Origin: an uncultured Christensenella sp.
GTDB lineage: Bacteria; Bacillota; Clostridia; Christensenellales; UBA1242
DNA length: 39,900 nt
Direction: 5' to 3'
NCBI GenBank assembly: GCA_949293905.1
Contig: CASFFG010000009.1
Coordinates: 1-39,900, forward strand
How positions within the stretch are numbered: position 1 is the first letter of the stretch; each line of letters begins with the position of its first letter. A program made the position numbers and the translations under genes. The notes under the pieces are model-generated. The model had not been told where the DNA came from and did no database searches. It saw only the letters and a list, made by a program, of their open reading frames with translations. Below are positions 9,051-17,902 of this stretch, piece by piece.

Positions 9051-11270
9051 TTAATTGTCTTTGCTAAAATTATCTATTATTAAATCTTTTAATAAGGTAT
9101 ATCTTTTTGCTGTATAGTTATTATGTATCATGCGTGCAAGCATTTGTTTACTGCCGACCAAGACCACCGCTTTTTTTGCACGAGTTATCGCCGTATATAA
9201 TAAATTTCTTGTGATAATAATCGGCGCACCTGGAACTAGTGGGATTACTACGCAGTCAAACTCGCTTCCCTGACTTTTATGGATAGTTATTGCATACGCG
9301 AGTGTTATTTGATACATTTCAACAGACGAGTACTTACACACTTTTCCGTCATCGAATCGTATCGTGATTTCTCGCGTCTCGCTTGCAATGTCCGTGATAT
9401 AACCAATGTCACCATTAAATACACCGCTACCTTCTGTCACCATGCCATTTTGCTCGTATTTTGTATATGCTAGTTCATAATTATTTACAATTTGCATAAC
9501 TTTATCGCCGACATGATATTTAGTAAATTCGCTCTCAATCTCCATACCAGAAAAATGTGGATTGATGGTCATTTGTAAGCGCTTATTAAGATTATCTATT
9601 CCACATGGGCCAGATTTCATAGGGGCTAGGACTTGAATATCTTCTGCCTTGTAACCAAAATATTTAGGAAGTCTAGTGGTAACAAGGTCTATAACTGTTT
9701 CACTATTTTTAATTAAGTCTTTTCCTTCTATAAAGAAAAAATCTTTACTTGAGTTGTTTATTACCGGCATCTTTCCGCTATTAATTAAGTGCGCATTAGT
9801 AATAATTAAACTGTCCGTTCCTTGACGATAAATGTTCACTAATTGTGTCGTGTGTACTTTTTTACTTTCTATTAAGTCGCGCAATACATTTCCAGCACCG
9901 ACGCTAGGCAACTGGTCTTTATCTCCCACCATAATTAATCGAGTAGTGGAACGGAGCGCTTTTAGTAGATGGTAGAATAGCCCTACATCTACCATGCTCA
10001 TCTCATCGACTATAACGACATCTGCATCTAGTGGATTATTTTCGTTTCTGTGGAAAATTCCTTCTCCTTCGCGTGTAGGATTGACTTCAAGTGCACGATG
10101 AATAGTTTTTGCTTCCATTTTACTACTTTCGCTAAGCCTTTTTGAAGCCCGGCCGGTAGGAGCACATAGAAGGACTCGCTTATTTTGTTGTTTAAACATA
10201 TCTAGAATACAGCGTACAATAGTTGTCTTTCCCGTTCCTGGTCCACCAGTGATGATAGATGCGCCTTTATTTAGGCTAGCAAGGACCGCGTCCGTTTGTT
10301 CGCCGTTTAATTGAATATTATTTATTCGTTGATAAAAATTTATATGTTTCAAGAAATCGAATTTATCGTCGAAGATGTTATATGATAATTTTTCTAACTT
10401 TCGTGCGATGTATACTTCCTGATAATAGAATTTTGTTAGGACGACAATTTCTTCTCCATGATGCGAAAAATTTTTAGAAATTCCTTCAATTTGCATATAA
10501 TCTATCGTTTTATCCACTAAATTTCGCTCATTTTCACTAAAATTTAAAATTTGCAAACAATTTTGAATTAAAATTTCACGCGGAAGATAGGTGTGGCCTT
10601 CGCGCTCACTTGCGAGTTTAAGAGTATAGATTAGACCTGCCTTGATTCTATTTTCGCCGTACATGTCAATTCCAAGTTTAAGTGCAATTTTGTCCGCGGT
10701 GGTGAATCCAATTCCGTCTACATCTTCAATAAGTTGATATGGATTAGTCTTTACTAGTTCAATAGTATGTTCTTTATATATATTGAATATTTTAATCGCT
10801 AGATTTGTGCTTATTTGGTGTGATTGTAAGAACATTATAGCATTTTGCATATCTTTCATCTCGTTGTATGCGTTTGAGATTTCAATTGCCTTTTGTTTGC
10901 TAATTCCGCGGATTCGCGCGAGTTTTGTTGGATTAAATTCAAGGACAGTAAGAGTATCTTCCTTAAATTCGTCGACTATTTTCTTCGCTGTGACTGGACC
11001 GATTCCATATATTAATCCGCTAGAAAGATATTTTTCAATAGCAGGCAGGGTAGTTGGCTCTACCACACGCCCTTCGTTTACTTTAAATTGTTCGCCAAAT
11101 TTTTTATTTACAACGATTTCTCCGTCTAGTTCAAGAGTCTGCCCTTCGTACACTTCAGGTAGATTTCCTACAGCAGTGATTTTTTTATTTTCGTGTAGCA
11201 AAGAAAGAACGGAATAACCGTTTTCTGGATTTCTAAAAATTGTGCTTTCTACCGAGCAGATAATTTTCAT
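9051..11270 (-). CDS. recD2: RecD2-type ATP-dependent DNA helicase (RecD/TraA family)
   Basis: 739 residues from MKIICSVEST, close to the usual RecD2 length. The N-terminal OB-like region is followed by helix-hairpin-helix segments (GIGPVTAKKI, IRGISKQKA, VDGIGFTTADKI). The SF1B motor follows: Walker A GGPGTGKTT near residue 341, Walker B VVIVDEMSMVD, and C-terminal motifs AITIHKSQGSEFD and YTAITRAK. RecD2 is a 5'-3' helicase used in DNA repair and replication-fork maintenance in bacteria lacking RecBC. An upstream in-frame ATG at 11288 would add six residues, but the -35/-10 pair at 11300-11277 puts the transcription start at the 11270 ATG, so I chose the shorter form. The gene is divergent from mscL. 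Confidence 0.93.
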   Translation of the reverse strand: MKIICSVESTIFRNPENGYSVLSLLHENKKITAVGNLPEVYEGQTLELDGEIVVNKKFGEQFKVNEGRVVEPTTLPAIEKYLSSGLIYGIGPVTAKKIVDEFKEDTLTVLEFNPTKLARIRGISKQKAIEISNAYNEMKDMQNAIMFLQSHQISTNLAIKIFNIYKEHTIELVKTNPYQLIEDVDGIGFTTADKIALKLGIDMYGENRIKAGLIYTLKLASEREGHTYLPREILIQNCLQILNFSENERNLVDKTIDYMQIEGISKNFSHHGEEIVVLTKFYYQEVYIARKLEKLSYNIFDDKFDFLKHINFYQRINNIQLNGEQTDAVLASLNKGASIITGGPGTGKTTIVRCILDMFKQQNKRVLLCAPTGRASKRLSESSKMEAKTIHRALEVNPTREGEGIFHRNENNPLDADVVIVDEMSMVDVGLFYHLLKALRSTTRLIMVGDKDQLPSVGAGNVLRDLIESKKVHTTQLVNIYRQGTDSLIITNAHLINSGKMPVINNSSKDFFFIEGKDLIKNSETVIDLVTTRLPKYFGYKAEDIQVLAPMKSGPCGIDNLNKRLQMTINPHFSGMEIESEFTKYHVGDKVMQIVNNYELAYTKYEQNGMVTEGSGVFNGDIGYITDIASETREITIRFDDGKVCKYSSVEMYQITLAYAITIHKSQGSEFDCVVIPLVPGAPIIITRNLLYTAITRAKKAVVLVGSKQMLARMIHNNYTAKRYTLLKDLIIDNFSKDN

Positions 11271-11276
11271 TTTATT

Positions 11277-11305
11277 ATGATACAACATTTTTTGATAATT
11301 GTAAA
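11277..11305 (-). promoter_or_regulatory. recD2 promoter, leaderless arrangement
   Basis: On the minus strand, TTTACA (11305-11300), a 17-base spacer and TATCAT (11282-11277) are followed by six bases and the ATG at 11270. No ribosome-binding site lies between them, so the transcript probably starts at the initiation codon. Confidence 0.55.
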
Positions 11306-11379
11306 ATGTTATTTTAAATTCGATTCAATATTATCCAATTAAAATTTTTTAGAAATCTAACCTTTTTATATAAAAATAG

Positions 11380-11407
11380 TTGAAAATTTAACTATTTTTG
11401 CTATAAT
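11380..11407 (+). promoter_or_regulatory. mscL promoter
   Basis: TTGAAA at 11380-11385, a 16-base spacer and TATAAT at 11402-11407, with an extended -10 TG (TGCTATAAT). It faces away from the recD2 promoter in the same divergent intergenic region. Confidence 0.7.
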
Positions 11408-11480
11408 TGTAAAAAACATGGAAAATTTTTGTGTATTTACAAAGATTTTATAAGAAATTGAATATTTTTAAGGAGAAAAT

Positions 11481-12131
11481 ATGAAGAAATTTTTTGCGGA
11501 TTTTAAGAAATTTATAAGTCGCGGCAATATTCTAGATATGGCTGTCGGTGTAATTGTTGGCTCAGCATTTAGCACTATCGTTACAGCATTTACAAATGGT
11601 ATAATTATGCCACTTATAAAAATGTTGCTCGCCTTGGTTGGTGGTGACGGACTAGATAGCGTTTATACTATTTTGCATGGTGTATATACAACTGACGCTA
11701 CTACGGGAGAGAGCGTGTTAGATTTAACAAATAGTATTTATATAGATTGGGGTGCATTTATAACGGCTATAATTAATTTCCTAATTATTGCATTTACACT
11801 CTTCATTATTCTTCGTGTTGCTATGCGCAGTAGCGAGATGTTTAAAAAGGCGGAAGAGGAAGCAAAGAAATCTCGTCTAACGAAGGAAGATAAGTTAGAG
11901 TTGAAAAAGCGCGGAATTTCGCTTAGAGATAGAGAAGCTGTTAAAGAGTACAAATTAGAAAAACAAAAACTATTAGAAGAAAAAGCAAAACTTGAAGCGG
12001 AAGAAAAAGAAAGAAAAGCAAAAGAAGACGCGATTAACAATCCTAGCCAAGAGCAGTTATTGAAAGATATACGCGACCTACTTAGAGAAATGCAGACAGA
12101 TAATTCAAAGCAAGTAAAATCTGCAAAATAG
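11481..12131 (+). CDS. mscL: Large-conductance mechanosensitive channel MscL with long charged C-terminal insert
   Basis: 216 residues against about 120-150 for most MscL. The N-terminus is canonical (FKKFISRGNILDMAVGVIVG, first transmembrane helix about 16-45), with a periplasmic-type loop and a second helix about 88-112 (WGAFITAIINFLIIAFTLFI). After the second helix come about 70 highly charged Lys/Glu-rich residues (about 115-190) predicted to form a long helix or coiled coil. The protein then ends in QLLKDIRDLLREMQ, which matches the short C-terminal bundle helix of ordinary MscL. MscL is a homopentameric membrane valve that opens under hypo-osmotic stress. A good ribosome-binding site (AAGGAG) precedes the ATG. 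Confidence 0.93.
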   Translation: MKKFFADFKKFISRGNILDMAVGVIVGSAFSTIVTAFTNGIIMPLIKMLLALVGGDGLDSVYTILHGVYTTDATTGESVLDLTNSIYIDWGAFITAIINFLIIAFTLFIILRVAMRSSEMFKKAEEEAKKSRLTKEDKLELKKRGISLRDREAVKEYKLEKQKLLEEKAKLEAEEKERKAKEDAINNPSQEQLLKDIRDLLREMQTDNSKQVKSAK

Positions 12132-12207
12132 AAACGATATTGAAGCGTCTAACCTCATATTAGATTCTATCCATCAATACATGCGTCATAAAGTAGAACA
12201 CATTCGG

Positions 12208-12257
12208 CGACCACTATCTCTACTAAAAGTATAGAAAGATGGTCGTTTTTCTTTTTT
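12208..12257 (+). terminator. mscL terminator
   Basis: CGACCA (12208-12213) pairs with TGGTCG (12240-12245), with additional internal pairing, followed by a T-rich run (TTTTTCTTTTTT). The rest of the 340-base gap before the next gene is AT-rich and otherwise holds only the next promoter. Confidence 0.75.
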
Positions 12258-12400
12258 ATTAGAGTCTAAAAATTAAAAAATTTTAATATTATAGGGTAAA
12301 AATCGATAAAAAGTGGGTTAAAAATGTAGATCTTTGTAAAATTTTTAATTAATTTTTAAAATCTCTTAACTAATTAATCAAAAAAATTTAAAATCCCCTA

Positions 12401-12428
12401 TTGACAAACTGGAGATTTCGGGTATAAT
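12401..12428 (+). promoter_or_regulatory. Promoter of the GLUG-repeat protein gene
   Basis: Consensus TTGACA (12401-12406), 16-base spacer, perfect TATAAT (12423-12428). The start codon follows about 44 bases later with a GGAGGGG ribosome-binding site. Confidence 0.8.
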
Positions 12429-12471
12429 AAGGGTAAGAAACAAGACATTCAAGCGAAATGGAGGGGAAAGT

Positions 12472-15400
12472 ATGAAGAAATTTCTAGCGGTTCTCGTAGC
12501 AATTATAGTGGTAGTTTGTATTGGACTTACTACATATTATTTCTTGCGTAATGACGAAGTGATAAGTTTTAATACTGCCGAAATTTATGTCAATGTTGGA
12601 GATAGGATTACTATACAAGAACTTGGAAAAACAGTTAAGCGCGAAAATAGTAAGACAACATACAACTATAATGCGGGCGGAGAAGAAGTAACTAGTCTAA
12701 TTAACTTTGATAACGAAAGAGGTTATTATCAAGTTAATGCTAATCAAGGTGGAGATGTTGAATTAGTTATTGCAACATCTAATGAAAATTACGCTGAATT
12801 TAAAATCATGGTACATATCGGGGACGGAAGTCAAGATTATCCGTTCTACATTGCAAATGGAGTTGAATTTGCTTCAATCGGTAGCGGGATTTTCACTTTA
12901 GATGCAAACTATGAACTAATCGCAAATATAGATTTAAGTGCAGATTATCTACCAGTGGGATTAAATTCGAATCAATATTTTAGTGGTACGCTCGATGGAA
13001 ATGGATATACCGTTTCTGGACTTAATCTTAGCGGAACTGACTATACTTATGCTGGACTATTTGGTTATCTAAATGGTGCAACAATAAGCAATTTAAAAAT
13101 TAATAATGCAATCGTAAATGGTGAATATGATTCTGCTGGAGCACTCGCTGGTGCAGTAGTGGACAGTACAATTACCAAAGTTGCCGTTACTAATGCTGAT
13201 ATCACTAGCACGAAAGATGATGCAGTTGTAGGCGCTTTCGTAGGTATGACACAAGAAAGTGATATAACTATCTCATATGCAACTGGTGAAATCAATGCTA
13301 CTGGAAACAGCACGCATGCAGGCGGATTTGCTGGTACAATAGTCGGTGGAACGATTCAGTCTACTTATGCGAATACTCAAATTAATGTTAACACTGAAAG
13401 CGAAGATTTATATATAGGTGGATTTGCATCTGCTTTCTCAATCTACAATGGGGAAGGCACTATCCGTGAATCATACGCCAATTCTACATCTAATTATGAT
13501 GGTTATGCTGGATTTATCGATTACATTGCTAATGGCTCGGTAGATGTGACATTAGATGATTTAAGTGATAATAAGTTATCATACTTAATCGGTAACTACG
13601 CATACACTACTAATGGCGTTACTGTAAATGATAATGTGTTAGATGCTATTGATGGCTTTAACCTATATGATGAAGATACAGCAAACTACATGATAGTACC
13701 TGTATCTAACTGGGCTGATGTTGATCAATTTATATTCTATTCTGTAAATGCTAATGTAACTCGTTGGAGTGAACTAAATTGGAATTTTGTGCGAGGTGAA
13801 GCACCTACTCTAAAGATAGATAGCAATAATACTATAATCTCGCAAGTTTCTAGCGATTATTTTAGAAAAGATTTAACAGTTGTTCCAATTTACACAGTTG
13901 AAGCATTCATAGATTTAATAAATGAGGCAAAAGCAAATAATAACACTATTGAAAACGCAAAATATACTTTGATAAATTTCGAATTAGATTTATCTACACT
14001 AGGGGCTTGGACTCCTATTAGACTAGTTAATAGTGAAATTGATTTCAATGGAGCAACTTTAACTAATCTCAATACTTCGACTGGACTATTCTCTACTATA
14101 GAGAACTCTAGTGTGAAGAATTTAAATTTAACTGGCGTGACTTTAAATGGTAGTGCAACTAATGCAGGTGCACTTGCTGGTGAAATTATTACTACGGACG
14201 CGACTCGCGGTGTATCGTCAGTCGAAAATGTAAATGTAAGTTTTGCCACTGCTATTAGCGGAACATACGAAAATCTTGGTGGTATCGCAGGAACTATTGA
14301 CAACGGAGCAATCGTTAGGAATTGTGTTGTGTCTAACATCTCTACTGATAAAGATGCAAATATTACAAATGTTGCTGGACTTGTAGCGATAGTAAACGGC
14401 GCAAATTCGTCAATAACAGATTCAACTGTTGCTGTCGCAAGTGAAGGATACCTATATGCATCAAATAGAATCGCAGGAATGGTGGCGGTAAATAATGGCG
14501 TACTTAACAATAACAATGGTACGATAAAAATTGTTTATGAAAAGAACGGTGTTTCTGGCGGAATATATCTTGCTGGTGTTGTTGTTGAAAATAATGGCTC
14601 TATAACAAATGGATCTATTGATGTTGAAATTATTATTACTACTTCTAATAGAGAATTAAATATTGCTGGTTTGACTGCTACAAATAATGGCACAATTAAT
14701 TCTGTAAAGTTGACTGGTGCTGGAATAAGATTAGAAAATATTACCACATATGACGCATATATCGGCGGACTTGTAGTAACCAACAACGGCGAAATAGATA
14801 ACACTTACAACTTAATGGATACAGTAGGGACATACTACGAAGGTAGAAACTATCTAGTAGGCGGTGTGGCTGTTTACAATAATGGGCAAATCAACAATGT
14901 TATCGCAGGCTCTAATGTGTACGGAAATACAGTTGCAGGTGCTGTGGTTGAGATGAATAATCTTAACGCGAGAGTGAACGGAATTTTAATTGCTAAATAT
15001 GTAGATAACACTATCAGTGAGAATATGATAAGTGGAGATAGATATGTAGCAGGAGTTGCTTACAATCTATCTGCAGGACAAATCACAAATGTGCAAGCAG
15101 TAAGTAATCTTGAAGGTAGAACCAATTCAACTCGTACATCGTTAGTTGTCCTTCACTTCCCAGATGGTGCAAAATTGATTAATGCTACAATTAATAGTTC
15201 ACTATCTGGAGTGGGAACATTCTACCGTGAGACTTGGAAAGATTATGATACTTCTAAACCTTCTGGCGAGTGGGCAGCGCGTGCACATTACAATATTCTT
15301 GCTAGCAACTATCAAGCAGGCGAGATGCAAAGTGTAGTTATCAATACCGAGCGCGCAGGAGTGAATGGAATTGGAACAATAAATGCTGAATACATCCCTT

Positions 15401-15648
15401 CTATCTCTGGCGCAAGTTACGAAGGAGATGCGAATAGCAGTTACTTCAAGACTGTAAACAACGCAGACTTCAATAACTACACCACTTACACTAGCAACTG
15501 CGTGATGACCGAGCCGGGTGCTTTAGGTGGGCTATGGGGAGCAATAACTGAATCTCATAGTTTCGATATGACCTTCGATTTCGAAAACACTTGGTCGAAC
15601 ACAGGAAGTGGAATTACACTAAACTTCCTATCTAGCATAAACGCTTAG
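12472..15648 (+). CDS. Membrane-anchored GLUG-repeat surface protein
   Basis: 1058 residues. Residues 4-25 form a single hydrophobic helix after MKK, an uncleaved anchor or signal peptide; the Cys within it lacks a small residue before it, so I do not call a lipoprotein. A short beta-rich segment (about 33-115) precedes many GLUG-type repeats, first seen as FSGTLDGNGYTVSGLNLSG followed by AGLFGYLNGATISNL. Later units carry (A/V)GG.A or AGLVA cores, and the series runs past residue 850. GLUG repeats build extracellular beta-helical stalks in adhesin-like proteins of Gram-positive gut bacteria. The gene stands alone, with its own promoter and terminator. No sortase motif is seen. Ligand and exact role are unknown. 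Confidence 0.88.
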   Translation: MKKFLAVLVAIIVVVCIGLTTYYFLRNDEVISFNTAEIYVNVGDRITIQELGKTVKRENSKTTYNYNAGGEEVTSLINFDNERGYYQVNANQGGDVELVIATSNENYAEFKIMVHIGDGSQDYPFYIANGVEFASIGSGIFTLDANYELIANIDLSADYLPVGLNSNQYFSGTLDGNGYTVSGLNLSGTDYTYAGLFGYLNGATISNLKINNAIVNGEYDSAGALAGAVVDSTITKVAVTNADITSTKDDAVVGAFVGMTQESDITISYATGEINATGNSTHAGGFAGTIVGGTIQSTYANTQINVNTESEDLYIGGFASAFSIYNGEGTIRESYANSTSNYDGYAGFIDYIANGSVDVTLDDLSDNKLSYLIGNYAYTTNGVTVNDNVLDAIDGFNLYDEDTANYMIVPVSNWADVDQFIFYSVNANVTRWSELNWNFVRGEAPTLKIDSNNTIISQVSSDYFRKDLTVVPIYTVEAFIDLINEAKANNNTIENAKYTLINFELDLSTLGAWTPIRLVNSEIDFNGATLTNLNTSTGLFSTIENSSVKNLNLTGVTLNGSATNAGALAGEIITTDATRGVSSVENVNVSFATAISGTYENLGGIAGTIDNGAIVRNCVVSNISTDKDANITNVAGLVAIVNGANSSITDSTVAVASEGYLYASNRIAGMVAVNNGVLNNNNGTIKIVYEKNGVSGGIYLAGVVVENNGSITNGSIDVEIIITTSNRELNIAGLTATNNGTINSVKLTGAGIRLENITTYDAYIGGLVVTNNGEIDNTYNLMDTVGTYYEGRNYLVGGVAVYNNGQINNVIAGSNVYGNTVAGAVVEMNNLNARVNGILIAKYVDNTISENMISGDRYVAGVAYNLSAGQITNVQAVSNLEGRTNSTRTSLVVLHFPDGAKLINATINSSLSGVGTFYRETWKDYDTSKPSGEWAARAHYNILASNYQAGEMQSVVINTERAGVNGIGTINAEYIPSISGASYEGDANSSYFKTVNNADFNNYTTYTSNCVMTEPGALGGLWGAITESHSFDMTFDFENTWSNTGSGITLNFLSSINA

Positions 15649-15660
15649 TTTAAAGATAAT

Positions 15661-15696
15661 AAAAGAACTCTATCTATGCGATAGTGTTCTTTTTTA
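15661..15696 (+). terminator. Terminator of the GLUG-repeat gene
   Basis: AAAAGAAC-T-CTATC pairs with GATAG-T-GTTCTTTT around a five-base loop (one T-T mismatch), ending in TTTTTT. Confidence 0.88.
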
Positions 15697-15796
15697 TTTG
15701 TATCAAAAAATATAGATTGTTAAACGATAATCATAAAATTTCGATGCTTAAAGCAGTAAATTCTTATAAATTCATAATAAACTCAATTTTGGATAA

Positions 15797-15826
15797 ACAA
15801 AAAAGGAAGGGTATCCTTCCCTTTAA
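15797..15826 (-). terminator. spoVG terminator
   Basis: On the minus strand, GGAAGG-ATAC-CCTTCC is followed by seven T residues. It lies 14 bases beyond the spoVG stop. Confidence 0.8.
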
Positions 15827-15839
15827 GCGCGAATCAATT

Positions 15840-16112
15840 TTACTCTTCGACTTTTGCTTTTTCTTGCTCGTAAGCAGAGAGCAATAGAGAACTTAATTCT
15901 TCTCTAGTTGCGGTGTTCGCTGGATGCACTATGTCTTTGTATTCCCCATTAGGTTTTTGTCTACGCGGCATAGCGATGAAATAACCATTTGAGCCTTCAA
16001 TAATCTTGACGTCGTGCACAACGAATGCATCATCGATAGTGAATGAGGCAATGGCTTTCAACTTGCTATCATCCTTAGCAACCAAACTAATTCTAATGTC
16101 TGCGATTTTCAA
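15840..16112 (-). CDS. spoVG: SpoVG family regulator
   Basis: 90 residues, the usual SpoVG length. Family features are visible: an N-terminal DIRIS strand, KAIASFTIDDAFVVHDVKI, NGYFIAMPRR, and a YKDIVHPANTATRE segment. SpoVG proteins are small nucleic-acid-binding regulators linked to sporulation septum timing, cell-wall functions and virulence in Firmicutes. The start is TTG: a GGAAGGTGA ribosome-binding site lies seven bases before it and the first residues match the family. Acidic residues at the C-terminus (KVEE) replace the basic tail seen in some relatives. Presence of spoVG does not by itself show that the organism sporulates. Confidence 0.93.
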   Translation of the reverse strand: MKIADIRISLVAKDDSKLKAIASFTIDDAFVVHDVKIIEGSNGYFIAMPRRQKPNGEYKDIVHPANTATREELSSLLLSAYEQEKAKVEE

Positions 16113-16140
16113 GTTTGTTCACCTTCCCCTTTTTAGATTA

Positions 16141-16153
16141 ACTACACTGTAGT
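16141..16153. promoter_or_regulatory. 13-bp perfect palindrome at the spoVG transcription start
   Basis: ACTACA-C-TGTAGT lies immediately downstream of the predicted spoVG -10 box, in the untranslated leader. Position and symmetry suggest a repressor operator. TACA/TGTA half-sites resemble those of BlaI/MecI/CopY-type repressors, but those normally have a two-base centre and here it is one. The binding factor is unknown. Confidence 0.5.
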
Positions 16154-16160
16154 CAATAAT

Positions 16161-16189
16161 ATTTTAACTAAAAAATAATAATTTTGCAA
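16161..16189 (-). promoter_or_regulatory. spoVG promoter
   Basis: On the minus strand, TTGCAA (16189-16184), a 17-base spacer and TAAAAT (16166-16161). Confidence 0.6.
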
Positions 16190-16328
16190 ACATTTTTAAT
16201 ATGATAATGCATAATGATTTATATTTTTAAGTTAAAATTTAAAGATTTAGTACTAAAATTTTAAAAGTATTATTACAAAAATTTTCATTTATATTTACAT
16301 AAATTAACATTTATACATAAAAAAATAT

Positions 16329-17573
16329 ATGAAAGAAATAAAATCAATCTTGTTTTTAGGGATAGGTGGGGTTAGTATGCACCAACTTGCGCTAAGTTAC
16401 AAAAAATTAGGTTATACAGTGCTCGGTTATGACATGAAATTGAACGCTTATACTGAAATATGTGAGCGTGCTGGCATACCAATAACCACTCGTTTTAGAA
16501 GCGAATTTAGTGAAGTCGATTTGTGCATTAAGACGGGTGCAATTAAGGATAATAAATTCGTTCGAGTACTGATGGGTAAAAATATAAAAATTATAGATAG
16601 AGCAGAAGCACTAAACAACCTTTGCGCGCGTTTTAAGTGTGTAATTGCGGTAGCGGGAACACACGGGAAATCTACTACTGCGTCACTAATTTATGAAATA
16701 TTACGGCAAGCAAAATTTAAGGTTTCATGCCATATTGGTGCGGACGTCTTTGCTCCACGTTTTGATATTACGGACGATTATTTAGTGGTAGAAGCGTGCG
16801 AATACAACAAGAGTTTTTTGTCCTTAAATCCAGATATTGCGGTGGTCACAAATGTGGAAGCCGAGCATATGGATAGTTATAAAAGCATGTATAATCTGCG
16901 CCTTAGTTTCTCATCATTTTTAAGGCGAGCAAGTATGCGTTTTGCATTCGATGAAGAGTGCAATAAGTTTTTACATCGAATTAAAAATGTGGAATTTGTG
17001 GACTTTACAAAACTTAAACTTTCACCGAAAATTAAGGGTGAATACAACCTAAAAAATATCTCACTAGCGATAGCGGTTGCAAGGAAACTAAAAATTGATG
17101 AGAATACGATAATTAAGGCGGTAAATTCGTTTATTGGAATCGCGAGAAGAGATGAATTTATAGGTGAATTTACAAATACTAAAGTCTTTATTGACTACGC
17201 ACATCACCCAACCGAATTAGACGCATTTATATCCACATTTGCACGTGAATTTAAGGATAATTTAATAGTCTTTCAACCGCATACATATTCGCGAACTAAG
17301 AATTTTTTAAAAGAATTCATATCCGTACTTTCAAAGGTCGAAAATCTCATAATTTATAAAGAATATCCCGCGCGAGAAAAACATGCTAGCGGGCTCTCCG
17401 CGTATGAATTGTACCGTGAAATTAAAAGAACGAAACCAGATGTAAAGTACTCAGCAAGCATCAAATCTACGCTGAAAAAACTGGGCAATCATGACGGGGT
17501 GGCATTTGTTGGCGCGGGAGATATAGATAAAGTTGGAAGAAAGATTGTAAAAATAATGAGAAAAAAGTGTTGA
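16329..17573 (+). CDS. murC: UDP-N-acetylmuramate--L-alanine ligase
   Basis: 414 residues, slightly short for MurC (about 430-460). The N-terminal nucleotide-binding loop is LGIGGVSMHQLA. The ATP-binding motif AGTHGKSTT is at 109-117, followed by VVEACEYNKSF, TNVEAEHMD, DYAHHPTE and QPHTYSRTKNF, the standard Mur-ligase order. It adds L-alanine to UDP-MurNAc in cytoplasmic peptidoglycan synthesis. Mpl (a tripeptide-recycling ligase) is the nearest alternative, but the length and gene context favour MurC. No ribosome-binding site precedes the ATG; the upstream 215 bases are very AT-rich with no clear promoter. The stop codon overlaps the -35 box of the following rpmE promoter. Confidence 0.88.
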   Translation: MKEIKSILFLGIGGVSMHQLALSYKKLGYTVLGYDMKLNAYTEICERAGIPITTRFRSEFSEVDLCIKTGAIKDNKFVRVLMGKNIKIIDRAEALNNLCARFKCVIAVAGTHGKSTTASLIYEILRQAKFKVSCHIGADVFAPRFDITDDYLVVEACEYNKSFLSLNPDIAVVTNVEAEHMDSYKSMYNLRLSFSSFLRRASMRFAFDEECNKFLHRIKNVEFVDFTKLKLSPKIKGEYNLKNISLAIAVARKLKIDENTIIKAVNSFIGIARRDEFIGEFTNTKVFIDYAHHPTELDAFISTFAREFKDNLIVFQPHTYSRTKNFLKEFISVLSKVENLIIYKEYPAREKHASGLSAYELYREIKRTKPDVKYSASIKSTLKKLGNHDGVAFVGAGDIDKVGRKIVKIMRKKC

Positions 17574-17598
17574 CAAAAACTTATTTTAAATGTATAAT
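17570..17598 (+). promoter_or_regulatory. rpmE promoter, overlapping the murC stop codon
   Basis: Perfect TTGACA (17570-17575), 17-base spacer, perfect TATAAT (17593-17598). The -35 hexamer shares bases with the TGA stop of murC. Confidence 0.88.
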
Positions 17599-17604
17599 CA
17601 TACC

Positions 17605-17663
17605 GCAAGAACGATTATGCAGAAATTATTTGGGCGTAATTTCTAATATAATCACACCGCTAG
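17605..17663 (+). promoter_or_regulatory. Structured leader RNA of rpmE (candidate L31 autoregulatory leader)
   Basis: An outer stem GATTAT (17613-17618) with ATAATC (17648-17653) encloses an inner 8-bp perfect stem AGAAATTA (17621-17628) with TAATTTCT (17637-17644). The loop is TTTGGGCG. The motif ACCGC appears unpaired on both sides of the hairpin (17602 and 17656). Structured L31 leaders are known in several bacterial groups; whether this belongs to one of them I cannot test here. Confidence 0.6.
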
Positions 17664-17683
17664 AAAATTTTTAAGGAGAAATT

Positions 17684-17902
17684 ATGAAGAACGATATACA
17701 ACCAAAATATGTAGAAGTTACTTTTGTATGCGCTTGTGGTAATGAGTTTAAAAATAAAACTGCTAAACCAGGCGTTAAGGAAGGAGACATCGTAAAACTT
17801 GAAGTTTGCGATAAATGTCACCCATTCTTTACCGGTCAACAGAAACTCGTTGATACAGAAGGTCGCGTAGATAAGTTTAATAAGAAATATAATCGTAAAT
17901 AG
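17684..17902 (+). CDS. rpmE: 50S ribosomal protein L31 (zinc form)
   Basis: 72 residues. Zinc ligands C16, C18, C42 and C45 are present (VCACG and CDKCHPFFTGQQK). About five extra residues sit between the Cys pairs compared with E. coli L31 (KPGVKEGDIVK region). The protein bridges the ribosomal subunits, and this C+ form indicates a zinc-replete type rather than the zinc-free paralogue. Strong AAGGAG ribosome-binding site; expression starts from the consensus promoter inside the end of murC. Confidence 0.96.
   Translation: MKNDIQPKYVEVTFVCACGNEFKNKTAKPGVKEGDIVKLEVCDKCHPFFTGQQKLVDTEGRVDKFNKKYNRK

Noticed and set aside
10783..11217. 144-residue plus-strand frame inside recD2
   Set aside because: Antisense to well-conserved RecD2 sequence, with no start signals.
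13890..14516. 208-residue minus-strand frame inside the GLUG gene
   Set aside because: Antisense shadow of repeated GLUG coding; hydrophobic composition is a by-product of the opposite strand.
15684..15887. 67-residue plus-strand frame after the GLUG gene
   Set aside because: It begins in the terminator tail and runs through the spoVG terminator into the antisense of spoVG.
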